64,000 bases of DNA from Methanoculleus chikugoensis (GTDB lineage Archaea; Halobacteriota; Methanomicrobia; Methanomicrobiales; Methanoculleaceae), in assembly GCF_019669965.1 (NCBI RefSeq), contig NZ_AP019781.1, forward strand, positions 248,001 to 312,000, written 5' to 3'. Shown piece by piece: positions 9,256 through 17,890 of this stretch. The notes beneath the pieces were generated by a model. That model saw only the letters and a program-made list of their open reading frames with translations, was not told the origin of the DNA and searched no databases. How positions within the stretch are numbered: the stretch's first letter is position 1; the number at the start of each line of letters is the position of its first letter. The translations under genes were made by a program, and so were the position numbers.

Positions 9256-10424
9256 AACCAGGACGATACGGTATATACGGCGGGCAGTACGTGCCCGAGA
9301 CCCTGATGAGCGCGCTGATCGAACTCGAGGAGACCTACGAGCGGGTCCGCGAGGACCCCGGGTTCTCCCGCAGGCTCTCCTGGTACCTCCGCGAGTACGC
9401 CGGGCGGGAGACGCCGCTCACCTACTGCGGGAACCTCTCCCGCGACCTCGGCTGCCGCGTCTACCTGAAACGTGAGGACCTCCTCCACGGCGGTGCCCAC
9501 AAGCTGAACAACACCCTCGGCCAGGCGCTGATGGCGAAGTTCATGGGCAAGCGCCGGCTGATCGCCGAGACCGGTGCCGGGCAGCACGGCGTCGCGACGG
9601 CGATCGCGGGCGCGGCCCTCGGTCTCCCCGTCGAGGTCTACATGGGGGAGGTGGATACCCGGCGCCAGGCGTTGAACGTCTTTCGGATGGAACTCCTCGG
9701 CGCCCGGGTCATCCCGGTCGCCTCCGGGACGCGGACGCTGAAGGACGCCATCAACGCGGCGATGCGCGACTGGGTGGCGAACATCCGGGATACCCACTAC
9801 CTGCTCGGCTCCTGCGTCGGCCCGCACCCCTTCCCCCGGATCGTCCGCGACTTCCAGTCGGTCATCGGCGAGGAGGCGAGAAGGCAGATCCTTGAGAGGG
9901 AAGGGCGTCTCCCCGAGATGGTCGTCGCCTGCGTCGGCGGGGGTTCGAACGCGATCGGCATCTTCTACCCGTTCGTGAACGACGACGTGCGGCTCGTCGG
10001 CGTCGAAGCGGGAGGCGAGGGGCTCGACTCCGGCCGTCACGGGGCTTCGCTCTCGGCCGGCTCGGTCGGGGTCTTTCAGGGGGCGCTCTCCTACCTCCTC
10101 CAGGACGACGACGGCCAGGCGCTCGAGACGCACTCCGTCGCCGCGGGCCTCGACCACCCTTCCGTCGGGCCGGAGCACGCCATGCTGAAGGATTCCGGGC
10201 GGGTCCGCTACGAGGCGGTCACCGACGCCGAGGCGCTCCACGCCTTCCGCCGCCTCTCCCGCACCGAGGGGATCATCCCGGCGCTCGAGTCCGCCCACGC
10301 GGTCGCCTACGCTCTCCGGGCGGCGGACGATCTCGATAAGGACGACATTCTCGTCGTCAACCTCTCGGGGAGGGGGGACAAGGACGTCGCCGACGTCGCG
10401 AACCTTCACGGGGGCGTCGCATGA
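9252..10424 (+). CDS. trpB: tryptophan synthase beta chain (TrpB1)
   Basis: A 390-residue canonical TrpB1 forming the alpha2beta2 complex with TrpA. It starts [18 protein letters not shown], has the PLP lysine in [12 protein letters not shown] (about residue 80), the catalytic Glu in AETGAGQHG, and [16 protein letters not shown] overlaps join it to trpF and trpA. Its coexistence with TrpB2 in one operon is seen in some archaea. Confidence 0.97.
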   Translation: MKPGRYGIYGGQYVPETLMSALIELEETYERVREDPGFSRRLSWYLREYAGRETPLTYCGNLSRDLGCRVYLKREDLLHGGAHKLNNTLGQALMAKFMGKRRLIAETGAGQHGVATAIAGAALGLPVEVYMGEVDTRRQALNVFRMELLGARVIPVASGTRTLKDAINAAMRDWVANIRDTHYLLGSCVGPHPFPRIVRDFQSVIGEEARRQILEREGRLPEMVVACVGGGSNAIGIFYPFVNDDVRLVGVEAGGEGLDSGRHGASLSAGSVGVFQGALSYLLQDDDGQALETHSVAAGLDHPSVGPEHAMLKDSGRVRYEAVTDAEALHAFRRLSRTEGIIPALESAHAVAYALRAADDLDKDDILVVNLSGRGDKDVADVANLHGGVA

Positions 10425-11257
10425 GCCGGATCGAGGCGCTCTTTGCCCGGAAGAACCCGGTCTTCATCGGGTTCACCGTCGCGGGGGACCCCGGCATCGA
10501 GGCGTCGTTTGGGGTGGCGAAGACGATGATCGACGCGGGCGCCGACCTCCTCGAGATCGCCGCCCCCTACTCCGACCCGGTGGCGGACGGCCCCGTGATC
10601 GAGCGGGCGCACGTCCGCGCCCTCCGGGCAGGGACGACCACGGGCGACGTCTTCGCCCTCGTCCGACGGGTCAGGGAGCATGCGCCGGCAACGCCCCTCG
10701 TCCTCTTCACCTACCATAACATCATCCACCGCCGGGGAGCCGACCGGTTCTTTGCGGAGGCCGCGGCCTCCGGCGCGGACGGCGTCCTCATCGTCGACCT
10801 CCCTGCCGAGGAGTCGGACGAGGTCGCGCCCTACGCCGCCCGGCACGGCGTCGACCGGATCGCCCTCATCGCCCCGACGACGTCGCCGGAACGGCAGCGT
10901 ACCATCCTCAAGGACGCCTCAGGGTTCGTCTACCTGATCTCGCTCGAGGGGGTGACCGGCGAGCGCGACCGGCTCCCCCCCGGCCTCGCCGGGCTCGTCG
11001 GCGCGGTGCGGGAGAAGACCGATCTCCCCCTCGCCGTCGGGTTCGGGGTCTCGCGCCCGGAGCACGTCCGAACCGTCGTCGCCGCCGGTGCGAACGGCGT
11101 CATCGTGGGAAGCGCGCTCGTCCGGCTGATCGAGGAGCACGCGGGCGACGAGGCTGCGATGCACGCTGGCCTCCGGACGGCGATCGCCGCGCTCCGGGGC
11201 GGGTTCGCCCTCGACCCCGAACCTGATATGCTCCGGCGCGAAAGGGTAGAAGGATGA
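10421..11257 (+). CDS. trpA: tryptophan synthase alpha chain
   Basis: A 278-residue TIM-barrel lyase releasing indole from indole-3-glycerol phosphate for TrpB1. The catalytic Glu and Asp are in [16 protein letters not shown] (about residues 46-61). The phosphate loop regions [10 protein letters not shown] and [10 protein letters not shown] are present. It ends in an ATGA overlap with the NAD-kinase-like gene. Confidence 0.97.
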   Translation: MSRIEALFARKNPVFIGFTVAGDPGIEASFGVAKTMIDAGADLLEIAAPYSDPVADGPVIERAHVRALRAGTTTGDVFALVRRVREHAPATPLVLFTYHNIIHRRGADRFFAEAAASGADGVLIVDLPAEESDEVAPYAARHGVDRIALIAPTTSPERQRTILKDASGFVYLISLEGVTGERDRLPPGLAGLVGAVREKTDLPLAVGFGVSRPEHVRTVVAAGANGVIVGSALVRLIEEHAGDEAAMHAGLRTAIAALRGGFALDPEPDMLRRERVEG

Positions 11258-12354
11258 GACGGATCGGGTTTCTGGTCAACCCCATCGCCGGGATGGGCGG
11301 CGCCGTGGGGCTCGCGGGGACGGACGGGAAGGTGGCCGAAGCCCTCCGGCGCGGCGCCGTCCCGCGCTCCGCCGACCGGGCGGTGCAGGCCCTCTCCACT
11401 CTCCGGGGTGAGGATATCGAGTGGTGCACCTGCTCGGCGCCGATGGGCGAGAATGTCCTCGCGGCGGCCGGGATCGGCCGTTCCACCGTCCTCTATCACC
11501 CGACTGTCCCGACCGGCGCCGCCGACACGAAGGCCGCGTGCCGGGCGTTCCTCGCCGCCGGAGTGGATCTCATCGTCTTCTGCGGCGGAGACGGGACGGC
11601 CCGGGACGTCTTCGACGCCGTCTGCGGGGGTATCCCGATCCTCGGCATCCCCGCCGGGGTGAAGATGTACTCGGCGGTCTTCGCGGTCAATCCGGCGGCG
11701 GCGGCCGACCTCATCCGCCGGGCGGGCGAGATCCCCTGCCGGGACTCCGAGGTGATGGATATCGATGAAGAAGCCTACCGTTCGGGCCGCCTCTCCGCCC
11801 GGCTCTATGGCTATGCCTGCGTTCCCTTCATCCCTGAGCGGACGCAAGGGGGGAAGCAGGTCTTTGAGCAGCAGGACGAGGAGCGGGCGAAGGATGATAT
11901 CGCGGTGTTCATCAACGAGGTCATGCTCCCGGAGACGCTGTATATCATCGGCGCCGGGAGCACGACGGCACGGATCATCGAACGGCTCGGGCTTGCCCCG
12001 ACGCTTCTCGGGGTCGATGCCGTCAGGGACGGAGAGGTCATTGCCCGGAACGCCGATGAACAGACGCTGCTCGCCCTCCTCGACGACTATCCCTGCTCGA
12101 AGATCGTCGTGAGCCCCATCGGCGCTCAGGGGTTCGTCCTCGGGAGAGGGAACCAGCAGATCAGCCCCGCGGTGCTCCGGAGGGTCGGGCTATCGAACCT
12201 GATCGTGGTCGCCACGCCCGCTAAACTCGCCGCAACACCCCTCCTCTACGTTGACTCGGGAGATGCGGCCCTCGACCGGGAGGTCGGGGACTCTCTCCAG
12301 GTCGTCTCCGGCTACCGGATTGCGCAGCGAAAACGGATCGTCCAGGCCGACTGA
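11254..12354 (+). CDS. ATP-NAD kinase family protein (COG3199 type)
   Basis: A 366-residue protein of the NAD/diacylglycerol kinase fold. It starts [15 protein letters not shown] and has the family GGDGTARDVF motif (about residues 110-119), then GIPAGVKMYS. The C-terminal part (ISPAVLRRVG, IVVATPAKL) matches the archaeal COG3199 subgroup rather than canonical NadK. It is coupled by ATGA overlap to trpA, so it is expressed with tryptophan synthesis; the reason is unknown. Its last 165 nt overlap the opposite-strand Na/Pi symporter-like frame. Confidence 0.85.
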   Translation: MRRIGFLVNPIAGMGGAVGLAGTDGKVAEALRRGAVPRSADRAVQALSTLRGEDIEWCTCSAPMGENVLAAAGIGRSTVLYHPTVPTGAADTKAACRAFLAAGVDLIVFCGGDGTARDVFDAVCGGIPILGIPAGVKMYSAVFAVNPAAAADLIRRAGEIPCRDSEVMDIDEEAYRSGRLSARLYGYACVPFIPERTQGGKQVFEQQDEERAKDDIAVFINEVMLPETLYIIGAGSTTARIIERLGLAPTLLGVDAVRDGEVIARNADEQTLLALLDDYPCSKIVVSPIGAQGFVLGRGNQQISPAVLRRVGLSNLIVVATPAKLAATPLLYVDSGDAALDREVGDSLQVVSGYRIAQRKRIVQAD

Positions 12355-13968
12355 CACCGCTTCGGCCTTTTTCTCGCGCGAGTACTGCTCGGCGAGTTTG
12401 CGGAGATCCCGCACCTTGGCGTTCGCCGCCTCGATGATGGAGAGGGCCTCAAGGTAACGGCTATCCCCGGCGTCGCCCTCTGCGCGGAGGCTGATGAGCT
12501 GCTCGCGGTAACGCCTGTTGATGGCGAACTGGAGTTCGACGTCCCGGGCGCGGAGTTCTGCAACGGTGTCATCCTCGATCGCCGGAAAGAGGCGGCCGAG
12601 CCCGACGATGTTCTCATCGAGGATCCGGTAGACGCTCTCGGTCTTCTCTCTGAGAACGTTGAAGGCGCCGTTTCCGTTCCGGGCTGCTATCTGGAAAAAT
12701 TCCCCGAGATCTGCCCCGAGATACCCGAGCCGGCCGATCTCGTTCGACATCCGGACGAGGAAGACTACCTCGGTCGCTTCCCGATCCGTGAGCTGTCGCC
12801 GTGAGATCTCACGGAGAGCCTGCCCGATCCTCCCGTCAAGATGGATATTGAGGTCTTTGAGTCGATCGACCATCTGGTAATCCGACTCTTTCGATGTCGC
12901 AAGGTAGGCCATCGCCGCCCGGAAGAGGTCGAGCGTGACCTCGTGGGCATGCCCGAGCTCCTTTCGGATCAGTCCGAACCCGAGCTCTGTGTCGTCGGGG
13001 ACGCCGTCCTCGAGGTAGCGCGTCCGCATCAGGACCTCGGGCTCATCCCCGGGCACCAGCCACGTAATGAACCGCCCGAACTGGTTGATGAGGAGGAGGA
13101 AGACCGTTGCCGTGAGCAGATTGGAGATGAGGTGGGCGTTTGCCACCATCTGCGCCTCGGTTCCGCCGATCGTCATGATGAGTTCGGTGAATGGCATGAG
13201 GAACGGGAGGATCAGGAGCACTCCCCCGAGGTTTAAGGTGAAGTGGGCCACCGCCGCTCGCCGGGAGTGGAGGTTCATCCGGGAGGAGGCGATGAGGGTT
13301 CCTGTGGTCGAGCCGATGTGTGCGCCGAGGATGAGCGGGATTGCCTGCGGGAGGGTGAGCAATCCCTGCTGGGCGAGGATGACGGCAAGGCCAGTCGTGA
13401 CGGCGCTCGACTGCACCATGGCGGTGAAGAGGAACCCGATCAGGATGGCGAGGGGAAGCGCCGAGTACTCCGCAACGAAGCCGATGATCTCGGGGTTGTT
13501 CTGGAACGGCACGAGCGCCATCGATATGAGGTTTAAACTGAAGAAGACGAGGCCGAAGTAGAAGAGAGGTTTCCCGAGGAACTTGTAGCGCCGCCCGAAT
13601 ATCCCGACGAGGAACCCGATCGGGATCAGCACCTGTCCGAACGCCGTCATCTTGAAGGCGACGAGCTGGGCTGTGATGGTCGTCCCGACGCTTGCGCCGA
13701 TGATGATCCCGAGGCTCTGGATGAACGAGAGCGTCCCGGTGTTGACGAGGCTGACGGTGATGATCGTCGTTGCCATGCTCGACTGGACGAGGGCGGTGAC
13801 GACGGCGCCGAGGATCGCGCCGAGGATCGGCCGCTTGGTCACTCTGCCGAGGATTGCCGCAAAGCTACCCTTCGCGACGGCGAGAATCTCCCGGGAGAAG
13901 TTCTCGATTCCGTAGAAGAAGAGGATCAGGCCGGGTACGACGGCGAATAGTATCTCCCACGGGACCAT
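12190..13968 (-). CDS. Na/phosphate cotransporter family protein with PhoU-like C-terminus
   Basis: A 592-residue protein. Residues 1-310 hold about eight membrane segments with the duplicated NptA/PNaS motifs (GAVVTALVQSSMATT and TAMVQSSAVTTG, the QSS signature of each repeat). Residues about 340-540 form a soluble helical PhoU-like domain. It likely moves phosphate or a similar anion with sodium. The last 54 residues run antisense into the NAD-kinase-like gene and look less conserved, so the C-terminus may be extended by loss of an earlier stop. Confidence 0.9.
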   Translation of the reverse strand: MVPWEILFAVVPGLILFFYGIENFSREILAVAKGSFAAILGRVTKRPILGAILGAVVTALVQSSMATTIITVSLVNTGTLSFIQSLGIIIGASVGTTITAQLVAFKMTAFGQVLIPIGFLVGIFGRRYKFLGKPLFYFGLVFFSLNLISMALVPFQNNPEIIGFVAEYSALPLAILIGFLFTAMVQSSAVTTGLAVILAQQGLLTLPQAIPLILGAHIGSTTGTLIASSRMNLHSRRAAVAHFTLNLGGVLLILPFLMPFTELIMTIGGTEAQMVANAHLISNLLTATVFLLLINQFGRFITWLVPGDEPEVLMRTRYLEDGVPDDTELGFGLIRKELGHAHEVTLDLFRAAMAYLATSKESDYQMVDRLKDLNIHLDGRIGQALREISRRQLTDREATEVVFLVRMSNEIGRLGYLGADLGEFFQIAARNGNGAFNVLREKTESVYRILDENIVGLGRLFPAIEDDTVAELRARDVELQFAINRRYREQLISLRAEGDAGDSRYLEALSIIEAANAKVRDLRKLAEQYSREKKAEAVSVGLDDPFSLRNPVAGDDLERVPDLPVEGRISRVNVEEGCCGEFSGRGDHDQVR

Positions 13969-14111
13969 TATTGTTCTATACCTATAGGCCCTCTGATCTG
14001 AAAATAACTCTCTTCCGTATCTTTGGTGGTTTTCTCCCGGGATAGAATGGCGTATTCCTCCCGGGGTTCGGGACCGCAGGTATAATTCCGGTCGCCGTCC
14101 AACCTCTCCTG

Positions 14112-14777
14112 ATGGCAGCCTTCGACCCCTCGGTCCTCGGGATCTTCATCTTCGGCCTCGTCGCCGGGATCTGCCCGTGCAACAGTGTCCTGTGCCTGGG
14201 CCTGATCGGCTACCTGACGAGTGGGAAGACCGATCTCTCGCTCGCCGGCATCCTCAAACTGACCGTGTCGTTCTCGCTCGGCACCGTCCTCGTCCTCATG
14301 CCGCTCGGGGCGGTCGCGGGGTACGTCGGGGAATACCTCCTCTTCCTGAACGAGGCGGTTGCGTGGGGGATCGGCGGGGTGCTGATGATCCTGATGGGGC
14401 TGCAGCTCCTCCACGTCTACAAGCCGCCGATACGGAGCATCTTCAACCTCTTCCGGGCTCCCGCCTCCTACTCCGTCACGGGGGCGTTCCTGCTCGGGCT
14501 CTCGTTCGGGGCGATCACCGTGGGGCGCGGGGCACCGATGCTCCTCATCGTCCTGACCTACATCGCGCTCTACCAGACGGCCCTCGAGGGGCTGTTTACG
14601 ATCCTCGTCTACGCCGTGGGGCTCGCGCTCCCCCTCATCGTCATCAGCTCGCTCGGCGGCGCGGTCGGGAAGAAGGTCAAAGAGAGGGCGAGGGTGAGCG
14701 GCGAGGTCTTCGACCGGGTCGTCGGCGTCGCAATCGTCCTGATCGGGGCTTATTTCCTCTACCTGGCCTTTTTCTAA
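14112..14777 (+). CDS. CcdA/DsbD-like transmembrane protein
   Basis: A 221-residue protein with six membrane segments. The first carries a CPC motif (GICPCNSVL, about residues 19-24) as in the CcdA/DsbD thiol-disulfide electron carriers. The usual second membrane cysteine is missing (GAITVGRGAPM occupies that position), so thiol transfer may differ. A TATA-like TATAATT at 14081-14087 lies about 28 nt upstream and no ribosome binding site is seen, so the transcript is probably leaderless. Confidence 0.8.
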   Translation: MAAFDPSVLGIFIFGLVAGICPCNSVLCLGLIGYLTSGKTDLSLAGILKLTVSFSLGTVLVLMPLGAVAGYVGEYLLFLNEAVAWGIGGVLMILMGLQLLHVYKPPIRSIFNLFRAPASYSVTGAFLLGLSFGAITVGRGAPMLLIVLTYIALYQTALEGLFTILVYAVGLALPLIVISSLGGAVGKKVKERARVSGEVFDRVVGVAIVLIGAYFLYLAFF

Positions 14778-14783
14778 TTCAGT

Positions 14784-15374
14784 TCATCGGGCCTGCCGGC
14801 TGCACTGAGAGGCGAGCGCGAGGAGCATGATGCCGAGCAGCGGGAGCCCAACGTAGACGTAGGCCGCTCCGGCGAACTCATAGAGCGACGGCGAGTCGAC
14901 CCGGATATTCGCCGGGAGTGATGGGGCGAGGAAGAGGCCGTATGCCCAGGCCATGCCGAAGAGACTGATGATCCCCGCCTCGATCACGGAGAACCACGCG
15001 AACGTCCCCTGCCTGAACGGGAGCGCTCCGAGCAGGAGGACGAGGGCCGTCGGGGCGAGGAGCACGGTCGCGAACAGGCTGATCCCGGAGGACTGCGGCA
15101 CCGGGCCGAAGGCGGCGAGTGCCGCAAGAAGCGCCGCGAGCGGCACCGCCGCCCACCACCTGCCGCCCTCCTGCGCCAGAGCGAACGAGAAGAGCGCCGC
15201 TCCCGCGAGCGAGACGATGCAGAAGAGGAGGAGCACCGGCGAGAGGTCTGCAGCCCCGTATATGGACCTGCCGGGGTAGGCGAACCGGGCATACACCCCG
15301 GTCACGGGCACGGCGATGAAGTATGCCGCGGTGAGGGCGAGGGCGAGCGTTTTTCTCTTCGGGGCCGTATCTAT
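14784..15374 (-). CDS. small multi-pass membrane protein, start codon unclear
   Basis: A hydrophobic protein with five or so membrane segments and no recognised family. The first usable start, GTG at 15311, falls inside the first membrane segment. The frame stays open and coding-like back to an ATA at 15374, which overlaps the upstream gene's stop as ATAG and is preceded by GGAGGG. I therefore suggest an ATA start giving 196 residues. It is the second gene behind the minus-strand promoter at 15990-16037. Confidence 0.65.
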   Translation of the reverse strand: MDTAPKRKTLALALTAAYFIAVPVTGVYARFAYPGRSIYGAADLSPVLLLFCIVSLAGAALFSFALAQEGGRWWAAVPLAALLAALAAFGPVPQSSGISLFATVLLAPTALVLLLGALPFRQGTFAWFSVIEAGIISLFGMAWAYGLFLAPSLPANIRVDSPSLYEFAGAAYVYVGLPLLGIMLLALASQCSRQAR

Positions 15375-15934
15375 CCCTCCTCTTCAGCGTGCCTCTCTTC
15401 CCGAAACCCTGGATCGAAGGCGGCGACCGTCCGGAGAACGATATAGAGGATCGCGGCGATGAGCACGCACTCGAGGTAGAACCCGAAGACCGCGAACCCG
15501 GAGAAGAACAGGCGGTAGGCGAGGGTGTCCACCGCGAGCGGCAGGACGCCCATGATGCCGTCGAAGAGCCACCCGAAGACCGGCACGCTCTCCGCGAGGA
15601 GGGGGGCGGGGCCGCCCGGCCACCGGTCCGGGTTGATCACCAGGGCGGCGACGAACGGGACGGTGGCTGCGATGGCGGCGAGCAGCGCCTGCTGCTCTCT
15701 CCTGACCGGGACGGCGCCCGGGATGAGCGGGAGCGGCGTCGCGGCCCCCGCGGCCGCGAGGATGACGATCACGAGAACAAAGACGGGGAGGACGGACGGT
15801 GGCGCCGCCCCCGGTGCCCCGGAGACGGTTCCGGCGATACCCGCCCAGACTGTGCATGCAACGACCGCGACGAGCGGGGGAATGGCCGGCGAGAACCGGC
15901 TCCGGGGAAGAGAGGCGACGATCTTACGCGACAT
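15371..15934 (-). CDS. membrane protein, unknown function
   Basis: A 187-residue protein with about five membrane segments starting MSRKIVASLPRSR. The C-terminal region (LFDGIMGV, FYLECVLIAAI) resembles the 53250-53552 protein (LFDALAEAI, LYLEVFLGAAV), so these two loci share a membrane-protein family. The internal ATG at 15934 is preferred because the frame upstream runs through the promoter repeat. The stop overlaps the next gene. Confidence 0.7.
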   Translation of the reverse strand: MSRKIVASLPRSRFSPAIPPLVAVVACTVWAGIAGTVSGAPGAAPPSVLPVFVLVIVILAAAGAATPLPLIPGAVPVRREQQALLAAIAATVPFVAALVINPDRWPGGPAPLLAESVPVFGWLFDGIMGVLPLAVDTLAYRLFFSGFAVFGFYLECVLIAAILYIVLRTVAAFDPGFREERHAEEEG

Positions 15935-15989
15935 ATTGCACCGTTCTCGGCATGGTTCGGCTCCCGTGTCCTGTAAACCTGCGGGAAAT

Positions 15990-16037
15990 GTCAACGTTCT
16001 TCTATAAACGATTTCTGTCACAATCGTCTACACGTCG
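15990..16037 (-). promoter_or_regulatory. type-1 envelope promoter element, copy 1
   Basis: Read on the minus strand: CGACGTGTAGA box, a spacer, then CACAGAAATCGTTTATAG-like BRE/TATA sequence and GAAGAACGTTGAC. It lies about 65 nt before the 15934 start. It is one of nine copies in the window (here, 16936, 17116, 22139, 25610, 52555, 53676, 56470, 56693), all before membrane or exported proteins. Confidence 0.85.
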
Positions 16038-16104
16038 GGGCGCTTTGAGCCGTTCTGTTCCCGAAGAGATGCCTTGATGCGGCTCTTCCGCCGCGGCACA
16101 ATGG

Positions 16105-16305
16105 TCAGCCCGGCTGCTTCTTCCGGCACCGTTTGCTCGCAACCTGCACGATGAGGCTGCCAAACAGCAGGATGAAGAACAGGTACCGGGCAAGGGCGCC
16201 GGGCCGGCCGTGCAGGATTATATCCTGGTAGAAGTTGACCGCGAGAACGACTGCGGCGAGGGCGAGGAGCAGTTTCCACAGGAACGAGAGGTGGTTGCAG
16301 TTCAT
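16105..16305 (-). CDS. small membrane protein, 66 aa
   Basis: A small protein with two membrane segments (about residues 8-26 and 40-57) and a basic tail (SKRCRKKQPG). It begins 15 nt after the end of the 16321-16866 gene and is co-oriented, so the two probably form one transcript from the 16936-16981 promoter. No family recognised. Confidence 0.55.
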   Translation of the reverse strand: MNCNHLSFLWKLLLALAAVVLAVNFYQDIILHGRPGALARYLFFILLFGSLIVQVASKRCRKKQPG

Positions 16306-16320
16306 GACCGTCACCGTTTA

Positions 16321-16866
16321 TCAGATTCCCACCGCGCGATGGAGGTAGAACGCGAGGACCACGCCGGTTGCAAGAGCGACGAAGACGGCCCGGTCCTTCG
16401 ACTTCTCGTGGAATATCCGTACGCCGAAGAAGGTCGAGAGGCAGAACCAGGCGAGGAACAGCAGGCCGGCAAACGGGATCTTCAGGAGGACCGCCCAGGA
16501 GAAGAGGATGAGCGGCGAGAGAGCATAGACCGTTGATTTCATCGTCTGCTCGAACTCGCGGTGGACGTCGACGAAGAGCAGGAAGAAGTGCTCGACGAGG
16601 CTGACGGCGAGGAGGGCGACGGCCCCGGTTATCAGGCCCTGCACGAGGACGATCAGGGTGCCGGCTACGAGAAACCAGATCAGGTGCAGCCCGTCAATCT
16701 CCGCCGTCTCTCCCGTAAGGAGGGGTAGCATCATGAAGAGAACCGATGCGACTGCGACGATCGCGAAGTAAAATATGAGATCGTCGCGCAGCGGCTTTTC
16801 GTTGAGTTTCTGAAAGACCCGCCGGGGGCCGGGGAAGGCGCTTTCCGGTGATATCTCTGTCGACAT
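16321..16866 (-). CDS. multi-pass membrane protein, Yip1-like
   Basis: A 181-residue protein with five membrane segments after a short soluble N-terminus (MSTEISPES). Topology and hydrophobic spacing resemble Yip1-domain proteins, but this is only a resemblance. The ATG at 16866 has a good ribosome binding site (GAGAGGAG). A copy of the type-1 promoter lies about 75 nt upstream. Confidence 0.7.
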   Translation of the reverse strand: MSTEISPESAFPGPRRVFQKLNEKPLRDDLIFYFAIVAVASVLFMMLPLLTGETAEIDGLHLIWFLVAGTLIVLVQGLITGAVALLAVSLVEHFFLLFVDVHREFEQTMKSTVYALSPLILFSWAVLLKIPFAGLLFLAWFCLSTFFGVRIFHEKSKDRAVFVALATGVVLAFYLHRAVGI

Positions 16867-16935
16867 GGTTCTCCTCTCCCGGACAGCGGGAATCACCCTT
16901 CCGAGTGCCGGCTCCGGTATCAATCGATGAGAAAT

Positions 16936-16981
16936 CGACGTTTTCCTATAAACGTTCTCTGTCTGAATTGTCTACGCACCG
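16936..16981 (-). promoter_or_regulatory. type-1 envelope promoter element, copy 2 (diverged)
   Basis: Minus-strand version GTGCGTAGACAATTCAGACAG, then AGAACGTTTATAGGAAAACGTCGA. The TATA core and flanks are intact; the upstream box differs at two or three positions. It faces the 16866 gene. The next copy (17116-17162) faces the opposite way, so the 350-nt gap 16867-17218 holds two divergent promoters and no gene I can support. Confidence 0.75.
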
Positions 16982-17115
16982 GGAGCGTTCGATAGACCTC
17001 TCATTCGCAAAAAACTACCATGAGGCCGGTCAGTGCGGCAGGGAATCAACCGGCGCAGAAGACGCCCCTGGTGGGCTGCGGCGAATTTTCCGGAGCAAAA
17101 CGAGTGAATCCGGCT

Positions 17116-17162
17116 CGACGTGTAGAGGATCGTGACAGAAATCGTTTATAGGGGAACGTTGA
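17116..17162 (+). promoter_or_regulatory. type-1 envelope promoter element, copy 3
   Basis: CGACGTGTAGA at 17116-17126, GACAGAAATCGTTTATAG at 17134-17151, and GGGAACGTTGAG after it. It precedes the membrane-anchored protein gene at 17219, which leaves a 5-prime UTR of roughly 45 nt. Confidence 0.85.
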
Positions 17163-17218
17163 GTTCTCATGCATAGATCCCGGAAGACGGGCCCACCCGG
17201 CCGGGAGATGGTGAGGAG

Positions 17219-17890
17219 ATGGACGGACAACGTACCAATACCAAAAAAACCGTACTGAACCTATTGATAGCAGTCACCATCCTTGCCGTGGTGGTCTTCC
17301 TGCTCTTCCTTGGCCCTGCGTTCGTCTCGACGACCATGCCGAACGACTCCTACATGATCGAGATCACCGGTCTCTCCGGTCTTGCCGTGAACGGCACCGC
17401 CACGGTCATGATCCCGGTTCCGGCGAACGCGAAGGGCGAGCTGGTGATCTTCGAGTCGTCCGGCGTTCGCCAGCCCGACGGGTGGTATGCGGCAATCCGG
17501 GAGACGCCGTATGGAAAGATGCTTGCGTTCACGACGACAGAAGGCTACCCGCAGGATATCTTCGTACCGTCCGGTGAGTTCGAGACGAAGGAAGAGCCGC
17601 GACTGCTCGTGCCGGTCCTCGCAACCCCGGACAACGCGAGCGTCGCCGAGTTCACCCGGGGGTCGGGCGGCACCTACACCACGGTCGTCTTCCTTGACGG
17701 TTTCGTCCCGCCGGAGAACGTCACATCGATCTCGTTCGACCTCGAGTACCAGGGCGGCGGCGGTGTGAAACATCTGATCAAGGAGGGGATCTGGACGGCG
17801 ACGGTGCATACGGCTGTTCCGAGCACAACGTCGGGATTCGTTCCGGTTCCGGCAGGATACCATGTTATTGCCGGGGGTATCAATCTATAA
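17219..17890 (+). CDS. membrane-anchored extracytoplasmic protein, unknown
   Basis: A 223-residue protein with a basic start (MDGQRTNTKK), one membrane segment (about residues 11-33) and a large beta-rich exterior domain with several N-glycosylation sequons. No family recognised. It is driven by the type-1 promoter at 17116 and its TAA overlaps the next start by 1 nt (TAATG), so the downstream lipoprotein is co-translated. Confidence 0.75.
   Translation: MDGQRTNTKKTVLNLLIAVTILAVVVFLLFLGPAFVSTTMPNDSYMIEITGLSGLAVNGTATVMIPVPANAKGELVIFESSGVRQPDGWYAAIRETPYGKMLAFTTTEGYPQDIFVPSGEFETKEEPRLLVPVLATPDNASVAEFTRGSGGTYTTVVFLDGFVPPENVTSISFDLEYQGGGGVKHLIKEGIWTATVHTAVPSTTSGFVPVPAGYHVIAGGINL

Noticed and set aside
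8565-10409. 614-codon minus-strand frame across trpC, trpF and trpB
   Set aside because: Shadow frame opposite three well-supported genes; no motifs and no ribosome binding site.
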